A DNA stretch of 64,000 nucleotides, taken from Rotaria sordida (taxonomy: Eukaryota > Rotifera > Eurotatoria > Philodinida > Philodinidae). Positions 22,200 through 32,259 of this stretch are shown in pieces; position 1 is the stretch's first letter; the number at the start of each line of letters is the position of its first letter. A program made the position numbers and the translations under genes. The notes beneath the pieces were generated by a model, which saw nothing but the letters and a program-made list of their open reading frames with translations, was not told the DNA's origin and ran no database searches. The stretch covers positions 1-64,000 of the forward strand of contig CAJNOL010000551.1 of assembly GCA_905250125.1 (NCBI GenBank), read 5' to 3'.

Positions 22200-24440
22200 A
22201 AGTCATATGAGATAATGATGAATACAAATCGAATTTTATCATTTCGAATCATTTAGCTTCTAAAATCTATCAATACATATATATATATATATCGATTCCC
22301 TGTAAATCTTCAAGAATTTCGATCCCAAATTTATTAATATCACTATACTCAACCTATAAATATAATGTGTAGATAATAGTTCAATCGAATTAATTACCAT
22401 TACATATACTATGTAGGAATATAATAGATAAGACTTTTTATAATGAAATTCAATATATAAAATAAGAACAAACAATTAAAAAAATACAGAAAAAAATTCA
22501 GAGTTTAATCTTGATTAGAATCTATTGAATGTAATATTTTTCGATCAAGATTTCATAATAAAATTCCTATCTTTAGATCAAATAAAATTTTGTAGATTTG
22601 TTTCGACTTTTACTTCGTAAAAAAAAAAGAACAAATAGATATTTTTCTTATAAATAATTCTAGTAAAATCTCACATTGATTTTAAGAATTACTATAGATG
22701 ATTTCTCAAATTTTCATAACAAAAATAAATACTCTGACGCAAGAGTCATGGCATAACGCATTCAGTCATTTTTCGATCTCTTAAAGGTAACTGGTTAGAA
22801 CCAGACTTTTCCAAAATAGTACTTGTACAGAACTTAATGCTCTACAAGAATGCTGAGTTAAAGCATTTCCAAGACACAAACTAAGAACTATATCGAAACC
22901 GCTATCCTGCTTGGTACAGACAGAGTTTTGGACTTTTTCATAAAATATACTAATAGTTTTTCAATCTTATCCTAGAGGGAAAACATATATTCGAAAAGAG
23001 AACAAATTAAATATTCAGTATTATTTACAAATTATCAGTATAAAGTTTAGTATCCAGAAACTATTATATTTGCTCAGTAACTTAATAATTTGTGGCTGTG
23101 AGATGTGGCTGTGGATGAGAGAGATGGGTGAACGTGGGTGTGTGTGGTATGTGTGGTATGTGTGCTGCTGCTAGGAAGGCCAACACCAACACCCACATGC
23201 TTGAATATTAAATGTATTTAAATTAATTATTGAGCTTTTCAAACTATTTGCTATGCTAAAACTAATTTTTTACTGAGCAGAAACTATTGAGCTCGTAATA
23301 AAAAAAACATAATCAGCATTCATTATAAAATGCTGAGCAATTAAATACAAGTCATGCGGAAATAGCGAAGAGTTCTAATTCTGACTCTAATCAGTTGGTT
23401 TTTAGTGACCGAAATATGAGTAAATATATTGTGCCAAGAGTTGCACGCCATAGGTTATTCATCATCTGATACCATCAAATTCATTAGTACAACTGAATGA
23501 GTTCATTCAATGCATGATCAATCTTATTTCGATCCTAATCAAATGAGAACTATCTTAATTTTAGAAATTAATATGCTAATCCTTATTCTTATTAACAAGA
23601 ACATCGACCTTTGATTTCTTCACCATTTCTACTAAATGAAAACTTCTGAACAAACTATTAAGAATATCAATGAATGAGTAAAGAAAAAGCAACCATTGGT
23701 TTTAAGATTAATTTCTTCGAATATAAAATACTCAACTCAATTATTAATGTGATAGTTTCATGAAAGTAATATCCGACGACAGGTTTTTAAAAAAAGTTTT
23801 TCTCAGGAGTTTTCATTTTATTGTTCTCACAAGATTGTTTTGTTTATTTCTTCTTTTGTTTTGTGTTTTTTTTTCTTCTCTAATTTATACTTTTGTGTTT
23901 TTTCTTCTTCTCTACTTTATACTTTTGTGTCGCTTTGTGGATTTGTTTTTTTACTGTCAATCAAACATAATTCTCTATTCATTTCTTCTTTTTTTTTTGC
24001 ATGTCGTTTATCCCTGTTTTATTTTATACTTGAAAAAGAAAATACTTTTTACGGCGACGGATTCTAGGATCAATTAATACATATAATATTAAGTAGAGTT
24101 TGTTTTTTGTTTTATTTCTCTTGTATACGATTCTTTTCTTTTTTTTTCTTTGTCTGCATGATATAACCTTTGTTCTTCTTTTTTCTAAATTTGAATCCCT
24201 TCTTTTTTCTTGGAATTTGTTTTATAAGCACATACGAATAAAAACACGTATGAATTTTATAATGATTATAGACGCAATTAGATAAAAGAAAAAAATAAGA
24301 TGTGTGAAAATCGTTTTGTTTTCATAATAAAATAAAAATCTTTAACTTTTTTCATACTTTCAAAATACTTAAAAAAGTACTAAAACAATCAAATTATTTC
24401 AAAGAAAAAAAACACTTAAATTATGTAGATATGTGCTTCA
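22200..24440. other. Intergenic A+T-rich region
   Basis: I see no gene here. The stretch holds a G/T-rich tract near 23094-23170 (repeated GTGTGTGG, GTGGCTGTG) followed by a CCAACACCAACACCC run, and a long pyrimidine-rich tract at about 23805-24010. Reading frames in the pyrimidine tract encode only Phe/Leu/Ser runs and have no support. Confidence 0.6.
23094..23200. repeat. G/T-rich tract with a facing C/A-rich tract
   Basis: GTGGCTGTGAGATGTGGCTG and GTGTGTGGTATGTGTGGTAT are followed within 60 bases by CCAACACCAACACCC. It is a degenerate simple repeat with some strand symmetry. Bdelloid telomeres are reported to be built of TGTGGG-type repeats, and this tract loosely resembles that, but it is not a regular array. 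Confidence 0.5.
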
Positions 24441-24447
24441 TTTCAAT

Positions 24448-24500
24448 CAGAGACGAGATCGGTTCGGTTCCAAAAACAACACGAATCGATCCCATCTCTA
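24448..24500. mobile_element. 53-bp micro-element flanked by an 8-bp duplication
   Basis: The sequence starts CAGAGACGAGATCGG and ends GATCCCATCTCTA, with imperfect inverted ends. It is flanked on both sides by the identical octamer ATTTCAAT (24440-24447 and 24501-24508). An 8-bp duplication and a CAGAG-type end are hallmarks of hAT insertions. It is far too short to code, so it would be an extreme internally deleted copy. Confidence 0.65.
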
Positions 24501-24976
24501 ATTTCAATGGTTTAATTTGATATATTCGATAAAGAAATTGCTTTCGAAATTCTAACCGACAAAATAAAATATACAAGAATTCGATATTATTAAATACCTT
24601 GACAAAAACGAAACAACTTTTAAATGACATTATGTCACGTTGTATAGAGATAAGCTATTTTCGTTTGTTTATATGAAGAAATGAATATATTTCCATTTGA
24701 CGAATATATGTCTTGTCTATTAAATTTTTCGAAACTTTTCAACAGATAAATTCTGAATGTTGAGAGAATATTAGTGAACTGTTAAAAATATTTTTAAATG
24801 ATTGAGTTTGAGTGTCGGAACTAAATTGATTTCGAATAATAATTCACTTTTTAAACAAAGAGAAACAAATAAATTTTCATTGATGTGATGGTCTTTGTTA
24901 TTTTTGCTATGAATATCATCACTAGACATGCAGGAGATCAAAATTTGAAGGCTTTTCAGAAACACGAGAAAAAAAT

Positions 24977-25182
24977 TGTGTCAACCGGAAATAAAGATTA
25001 TTGTTAAATATTCTATAGTTTTAAGCAAATTATCTTATAAATTATACCAATCAGAACATAATTCAGGAGAGATGATTCAAACAAGTGCTAGTCATCGATC
25101 AAACAAATAAATAAAACGAGTATTGAAGAATATTTTTAGATGTGATGTGAATAAAGTCTGAAATAGTTTTCTCTAGATGGGA
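24977..25182 (+). repeat. Dispersed repeat, copy 1
   Basis: About 205 bp aligning in the same orientation with 52171-52374 (shared AACGAGTATTGAAGAAT, GTTAAATATT, TAAATAAATAAA and TTCTCTAG blocks). Both copies are diverged. The family is not recognised. Confidence 0.65.
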
Positions 25183-25909
25183 ACTAAAAAAAGTTCGTTC
25201 CACACATCTCTAATCATCGCCAATATAAAAACTACGGCAAAATTTTTATTTTTAATAGTTAATAGAATAAAATCTTTGTAAACAAAGCTAGTTTTTTTTT
25301 GACAACAAAACATCATATGATTTTGTTTTAATGAAGGAGTTTGAGAAAACCTAACAAATAAATTAATTAATTTCAATTATAAGAAGAATTTAATTTAGAT
25401 AGTTCTTTTTTTTATTGAGTAGTGGCATTGCGCTCATTTGAATTTCTTTTTCAATATAAAGGCAATGAATGCATTAGCGGAAGTAATATAAACATCTGCA
25501 TTGTACTGATTAACATGACATTGACTTAATTGTTTCCTTGAAACGCCAACATCTAGGTCTAAGAATTGCGTCTGATGTCTCTATATTTGTTCTTTCAGCA
25601 TTTACTTCTCGCTAACGGATGGTGCAAATTAGATTGGACAATGTCATAATCTCTTTTCGGATCACTTATATATACTCTCAGAAAGTCATTCTATTAATCA
25701 TTCGCTAGAGAATTGTTTGCTCTACAAAACTGTTGCATTTGTCTTTCAAATCAAATTTTCTTGTTCGAACACAATTTAAAATATTAACATTTAGTTAATC
25801 ATCTAACTACGATGATCGAAAAACAAAGAAAAAATTATGCAAAATTTTTTAACAACGAGTTGCTAGAGTTTCAAACGTGTCACAAAATTCTGTATCTTTT
25901 AATATATGT

Positions 25910-26421
25910 CAGTGTTCGATTCGGATCGGTTCGAGTTACGAAAAAATATTTGAATTTCGGAGTGGATCTGCAGTCTGAACATTTTGCAGATACAAAAGGC
26001 ATTTTGAATGTTTTCTTTCATTTAAAAGTACTATAAGAGAACGTAGAAAAGCTTATTAGAACAAGAAGTTATGCATTGCACGATCTTTGCTTCTACTTCA
26101 CCGACTTTTCTTTATTGACATCGGACAACGATACATAGCGAGTGCACTATGTATTCAATGGTGCTATACAAGTCGCAGGTTGTATGCATAAAAAAAAGAT
26201 AAACAAGAAAAAATTCTATCACACAGTCATGCTTTAACAACTACGGGATATCGACTAAGTATCAAGGACGAAAAGAGTTCAAGGACATATCCTTTGTTTC
26301 TAATTACACAATGAAAGGAAAAAAATAAGATTGAGAAATTGATTTTCTCAAGAAAAAGTGACAAGTGATCGACACTAGAGTTCGACTCGGATCACAAAAG
26401 TTTGACCCATGTCGGACACTG
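25910..26421. mobile_element. Non-autonomous hAT-like element (512 bp) with 8-bp duplication
   Basis: The left end is CAGTGTTCGATTCGGATCGG; the reverse complement of the right end is CAGTGTCCGACATGGGTC. The octamer ATATATGT is repeated exactly on both flanks (25902-25909 and 26422-26429). CAGTGTTCG-like termini and 8-bp target duplications are diagnostic of hAT transposons. No transposase frame lies inside, so it would need a transposase from elsewhere. The arms differ at several positions. Confidence 0.85.
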
Positions 26422-26429
26422 ATATATGT

Positions 26430-27720
26430 TTTAGAATTTTCAAACAAATTTTTGCGAGCAAAATCTTGCAGTAAAAACTAGGAAAATAAAACTCTTGTCT
26501 AACAGGATTATGTGATTGTTCTTTTTCCATCCGATTCAACCTAATCGTTTTTGCCCTTTAACTTAGCAGTCACAACATTGTGTTCCCAATTAAATTCTAC
26601 ATCCGACAGCGTGAGATCGACTGTTTCACACAGTAGGTCTCATTTTGGAAAACATGTTTCTTTCCGAAATACGTATAAAAATACCACTAGATGTTAGTTA
26701 CAAGCCTTTTTTCCGTGAAAGATAACACGAGGAATCTTGGAAAGGTTATGAAAACAGAGAGCACAAGATTGTCTCTCTTCATTGATGCGAACTACATTAC
26801 TCTTTTGGACTAGTCTTAATAAGCAAAGACTTACACCAATGGATAAATATCTGCAGAAAATCGAAAATCACAGTTAGATAATTGAGAAGGTGTTCATATT
26901 TTAAATTTTGCTCCAGCAAGAAAAACTTATTTAAAAAATAATCTCTGCAGTTTTGTTGAGTGAACAAACCTCTATCGAATGATTATAGAATGACTTTCGC
27001 AAAATGTACCAAAGTGATCCAGAAAAAAAAAGAAAATAATTTTGTATTATTTAATCTGCGCCATACGTCATTTGGTGTTGTTCAAAGAAAGATTTGATTA
27101 CTTGTATTTCATTTCAATCTTTATTGACAAAATATTGAAAAAAATTCAACATGGATTTGAAGCTTTATCCAATTAGAATAATGATTAGAGAATTGTTTTT
27201 GTTTTCTTTGTCGTAAATTAATTTAGATCTAATATGACGCAGTTAAGTAAATTGGCTATTGAAATGTTCGAGATAATTATAAAATTTAAAAAATCAAAGA
27301 ATTATCATTTTTTGGTCAATGGAAAACTCAGATATCTAATTATATAATGAAAAAATAGAGGTGCACTTTACAAAAAAGTACACGCAAGAAAATTTATTTC
27401 CAAGATTGAACGAAGAAGAATTCATCAATAGAAGATAAATGTGAATGGGCAACAATTTTCGTTAGATACAAACATTTTTTATTAAAATCATATTTTTTAC
27501 CAATGTTGTGCCAATAGTAGAAAGATCGGCGTGAATACTATGTTTTGGTCATGGTCGTGACTCTGTCTGACGAAAATTCTATTGATTGTATTAGTATGAT
27601 CTGTTACAAAGTGGCTATCGATACTGTCGATATGAAACAAACACATTTATTCATACAATTAAAGTTCTTCTTTATTTGATGAACAAAATTAAAGTAAAAT
27701 AACCAAAAAAGTTTAATTTA
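26430..27720. other. Intergenic A+T-rich region
   Basis: I see no gene, repeat or RNA feature that I can support here. Confidence 0.5.
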
Positions 27721-27948
27721 ATGAACACGAAATTGAATCATATTTCTCGCAAAGTGAAAGATGAAATCATAAATGCATTCGCTGAATTCTCTGCTCTGAA
27801 TAGTAGATTGCTTGAGACTGCTAAAAAAGCACGTTTTAGAAATTTCTTGCGTTGTGTTCTTGCCATTGCTCGTACTCTACTGAAATTATTTACTATTATT
27901 GCATCTGATTTAACAATAATAGGGTTTCAGAAGAAGAATGTGAGTTAA
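27721..27948 (+). CDS. Hypothetical 75-codon open reading frame
   Basis: One frame runs from an ATG after A-rich DNA to a TAA (27946-27948). The peptide is mostly helical and basic (VKDEIINAFAEFS, LLETAKKARFRNFLRC), ending in a hydrophobic stretch. Its composition is more protein-like than the surrounding chance frames, but I recognise no family and see no splice partner. It ends about 45 bp before the large foldback, so it may be a broken remnant. Confidence 0.3.
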   Translation: MNTKLNHISRKVKDEIINAFAEFSALNSRLLETAKKARFRNFLRCVLAIARTLLKLFTIIASDLTIIGFQKKNVS

Positions 27949-27992
27949 GTTGTCATACCAATTATATGAAGCAATAGAAAAAATGTTACTAA

Positions 27993-30900
27993 CGAGGAAA
28001 TATCTCTAACTATCAAATCGCTTTTTGATCGAGTATATACTCAAATAATAGATCTTAGTGAGCTATTAAATGCCTTACAAGAGTTTGGTTTTTTAGGTCT
28101 CTTGAGGAGAGATATGCAATTAGCACTACTCCTAGTTTTTCTGTACTAGTATACTGATATATTCCATATCTTGACTAAACGTGCTCCGATTCAACTCAAA
28201 TTTATATCAGTAGTAAGGCACTTAGTACTGATTAAGATTCCAGAGTTTGAAGATAAATCATTGTTTCTTATCGAAGATATGAATCTGTTTGGTATACTGA
28301 ATGATTATTTTTAAAAAAAGCATGTGTTCTTGCTTAAAGATGCAAGTATTGATTCGTTTGATATTTTCAAGACACATTCATTTCATAGTTAGCATGCATG
28401 TGGAAATGTTAGCTTATTTGTCGGTGTTTTAGTAATAAAAATTGGAATCATGAATTCGTGTACTTTTATGATTGAACATACAGTACTGATATACTAAACT
28501 TAATTTTCCAAAGATGTCGATATCTTGCATATGTATTTCACTGATCTAAATTAAATCTTTTTTTGTTTGAATGCGTTCTTTGCATAGAATCGTCGATGAT
28601 CGAAATCGGCAAAGAGTATTAATTGTGTCCAGATATAAGTTGAAAAGAGAATGATATGTAAAGTAAAGAAGTGTCTGGATGAGCATATGTTCGCAATGAA
28701 TGTATACATGTCGGAGTTGACTCTAAAATTTAGTTGCCTTTAAAAGGCAACTAGTTGACTTTAAAATGTATAATTATAAAGTTGTTATGCACTAATTGAT
28801 AATAAATGGTTTTTTAACTGATGGAAACTTTTCGATCTGAATTTAACAAAGCAGTATTTATTAATTGTTGAACCATCATCACATTTAATAATGAAGGCGG
28901 CTTTCTACTCAAAGTTAGATGCTTATTTAAATGAGTTGGATGCTAAACGACAAGCGAAGTATTTAATAATAGCTGAAACATATGAAAAATTCGTCGAAAT
29001 GCTCTCAACTGAAACAAAGTACGATCCTCAATTTAATTTTTGGGCAAAAAAATGTTTTACTATTGTTAAAACTAATGATCAATCCGTGGTGTATTCAGCA
29101 AAATAAAAATTACTAATAGTAAAATATGAGAATCTATTTGAAACTCTTCATGAATGTCATTTATCTGTCGGACACCTTGGAAGAGATAAAACCTGGCAGG
29201 AAGTAAGCTACCGGCAGGTTGTTTCGTGTTTTTAAACGTGTTTTCGCAATTTAGGTTAAACGCCAATATGCTCAGATACCACTTGAATTAATCAAGCTGT
29301 TTATTAGTTTATGTGATCAATGTGCATCACGAAAAACTTTTCCTAAACCAGTTGTTGGGAAACCAATAGCATCTGTAGGTTTTATGACTAGAATACAGAT
29401 GGATTTAATTGATATGAGGAGTAATGAATTTAACGGTTTTAAGTGGATATTTCATGCAAAAGATCATTTTTCTAAATATTCGTGGTTATTTCCAATGGCA
29501 TCCAAAGAAGCTATTGATGTAGCAAATATATTACGATCAATCTTTTATCAATTTGGTCCACCGAAGATACTTCAGTCCGACAATGGTCGAGAGTTTGTAC
29601 CAAAGGTGATCACAGATTTAACAAAAACTTGGCCAGGTTTAGTGATAATCAATGGGCGACCAAGACACCCTCAGTCCTAGCGGTTGGTAGAAAGGGGTAA
29701 CTCTGTCGTTCAACAACTTCTTGGTAAGTGGCTAAGTACGAACAATTCGTCTGATTGGCCCTCTGGACTTGGCCTGGTGGTGCTAGCTATTAACACTAGC
29801 ATAGCAAAAATTATTAACAAGACACCTTTTGAAGTTGTTTTTGGACAACATTCACGTATAGATGATGACATGTGGAAATCTATTTTTAATCATCAACAAC
29901 AAAGTGATATAAATAAAATTATTTTAGAAGAAGATTTACCTGATGAGATTGCAAACATAGTTAAAGAAACAGATTATGTTGATTTCGAATTAATTTCTGC
30001 TCAAGGTGATAATGATAATGATCGATTGAAGACAAATGAAAAAATGACAAACGCTGAACATCAAAAAGGTAGATCATGTTAGTGATGATGTACAGCAAGA
30101 AACTATTATTGATTATGAAGAATGTATTGATGAAACTGAATTGACAGTTGATGATGGTAGTTCAAATATTAATGTGAAATCTAATGATCGCCATCGACGA
30201 GTTCGAGAAGAAGCTGAACAATCATACCTTAGAAATGCACAATCACAATTAGTTAAATATAAAATGAATTCAGCTAAACGACAACGAACGTATGTTATTG
30301 GTGATATTGTCGGTTGAAAGGTTTCAGATGTCGATCGTACAAATGCTTCATCCATGATTTTACCATGTAGAATAATTGACAAATATTCTCAAAATAATGA
30401 AATGCTGTACACAGTTTCTACTCAAAATGATATCATCAAAGAACGTTTTGATCAAATGGCATGTTTAGATCTTACCACAGCCAATTTTGCATCACTACGC
30501 GGTATTGATATTGATCAACTACCAACAATTACTTTTATTTAAGCAAGTCAAATTTATACAAATTTTAAATCAATAGAAATTTGTAAATGTTCTGGTAATT
30601 GTAATACAAATCGGTGTTATTGTAAGAAAAATAATCGAAAATGTTGTACGAAATGTCGCAGCGATAAAAATTCAAGATGTAAAAATTGCTAGGTCTTTGT
30701 TTGGATCTATTGATAATGGATCCTAGATTTTCTTGTCTACTATAGTTATGCTTTTCTGCAATGTTCATTTCTTTGTCTCAACCTCATCTATTGAATAAAA
30801 TGTTATTTATCATATCAATAACAACTTTATGATTATACATTTTAAAGTCAACTCGTTCCATCCTAGTTCATTCTTAAATTGTACAGTCAACTAGCTCCAT

Positions 30901-31705
30901 CCTAGTTGACTTTTCAATTTTAAAGACAACTAGTTGATACTTAAATTTTAAAGTGAACTAGTTGCCTTTTAAAGGCAACTGAATTTTAGAATCAACTCCG
31001 ACATATATTTAATCACGATAATTAATTTCTACTACTATTACAAATCTCATGAGTGTGATTGTTCCGCTTGTTTGTTCATTGGATACAGTTTATCGTGACT
31101 ATATATTATGTACTGACCATTTTTTCAACAACTCTCACTTCCACTGATTAAATGATTCACTCGATTTTCTTTATTTTTATTGATTGTTTTCTGATTTATA
31201 AATATATGACTGAAAATAGATCACATGATGAAAAGTGTATGAATTCATGATTCCAATTTTTATTACTAAAACACCGACAAATAAGCTAACATTTCCACAT
31301 GCATGCTAACTATGAAATGAACGTGTCTTGAAAATATCAAATGAATCAATACTTGCATCTTTAAGCAAGAACACATGCTTTTTTTAAAAATAATCATTCA
31401 GTATACCAAACAGATTCATATCTTCGATAAGAAACGATGATTTATCTTCAAACTCTGGAATCTTAATCAGTACTAAGTGCCTCACTACTGATATAAATTT
31501 GAGTTAGATCAGAGCATGTTTAGTCAAGATATGGAATATATCAGTATACTAGTACAGAAAAACTAGGAGTAGTGCTAATTGCATATCTCTCCTCAAGAGA
31601 CCTGAAAAACCAAACGCTTGTAGGACATTTAATAGGTCACTAAGATCTATTGTTTGAATATATACTCGATCAAAAAGCAATTTGACAGTTGGGAATGTTT
31701 GATAC
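27993..31705. mobile_element. 3.7-kb foldback with CGAGG end, split by a Ginger-type transposon
   Basis: Long inverted arms of about 460 bp lie at about 28004-28465 and 31225-31690 and are nearly identical (shared CTCTTGAGGAGAGATATGCA, TCTGTTTGGTATACTGAATG, GCTAACATTTCCACATGCAT on the reverse strand). The left terminus CGAGGAAATATCTCTAACTA and the right terminal block, reverse complemented as CATTCCCAACTGTCAAATTG, match the ends of the CGAGGG foldbacks in the giant gene, so this is a large member of that family. The flank TAA (27990-27992) precedes it; the outer right tip is eroded. The interior is occupied mainly by the element at 28709-31003. Confidence 0.8.
28709..31003 (+). mobile_element. 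Ginger-like DNA transposon with retroviral-type integrase, decayed
   Basis: The element opens TGTCGGAGTTGACTC and closes GAATCAACTCCGACA, giving inverted ends that start with TGT and end with ACA. Flanking tetramers are TACA and TATA, a near 4-bp duplication. Inside are, in order, a His/Cys zinc-binding-like segment (about 29130-29340), an integrase catalytic region of the DDE type (about 29380-29880; QMDLIDM, LQSDNGREF) and a Cys-rich tail resembling the CXC motif (30577-30693; KCSGNC, NRCYCKKN). This gene content and TGT...ACA ends fit the Ginger group, whose integrase is related to that of Gypsy elements. The right end carries several GTTGAC-type subterminal repeats (30840-30980). The coding part is clearly broken in several places, so I regard it as a fossil. 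Confidence 0.75.
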
Positions 31706-31860
31706 CTAGATAATAGATATGTGAATGAATTTAAAGAACGGACAAACGTTGAAATCGAGTATTATCTGTATCTAAAAAAAAAATTTATTCTTACTGCAAG
31801 CACTCTTTTATACACGTCATAATTCGAAGGAATGCAGACGTATATTTCATGCGACGTTTA

Positions 31861-32253
31861 GAAGTCGACAAGTTCAGTTCAGATTATAAGAATTGTTTAA
31901 ACAATTCTTTTCATAGGAACTGATCTGTTTCAGCAGTTTAGTACTTGGAACTGATAAGTCAGAACAATTTTTGTTCTATTTTTAAGAAAAACACTTCCTG
32001 ATATAAAAATCTTCGTTCTGTTTTGGGAACGATACATCTAGGTACAAAAGCTGTTGCTCTGTTTTGAGAACGACACTTCTGGATATAAAAAGGTTTTGTT
32101 CTCTTACTGAAATGCCGTTCATAAAACAAAAATAAATCCAAATAGCCCAGTTCTAGGAACTGAACTGTTGGAATAGATTAATTCCTATGATAGAAACTGT
32201 TTGAACAGACTTTGTGATATGATTTGAACTATGAATCGGGAGCTTGTCGACAC
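31861..32253. mobile_element. Foldback element with internal tandem repeats
   Basis: The left arm GTCGACAAGTTCAGTTCAG ... TTCATAGGAACTGATCTGTT faces the right arm, which read in reverse is GTCGACAAGCTCCCGATTC ... ATCATAGGAATTAATCTATT. The spacer contains about three degenerate tandem copies of a 50-60 bp unit (GTTCTGTTTTGGGAACGATA, CTGTTTTGAGAACGACACTT). Long arms plus tandem repeats recall classic FB-type elements of Drosophila in architecture; no sequence relation is implied. Confidence 0.65.
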
Positions 32254-32259
32254 CAGCAA

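Noticed and set aside
23760-24077. Phe/Leu-rich frames resembling membrane proteins
   Set aside because: They arise from a pyrimidine-rich tract; two overlapping frames show the same composition, so this is low-complexity DNA.
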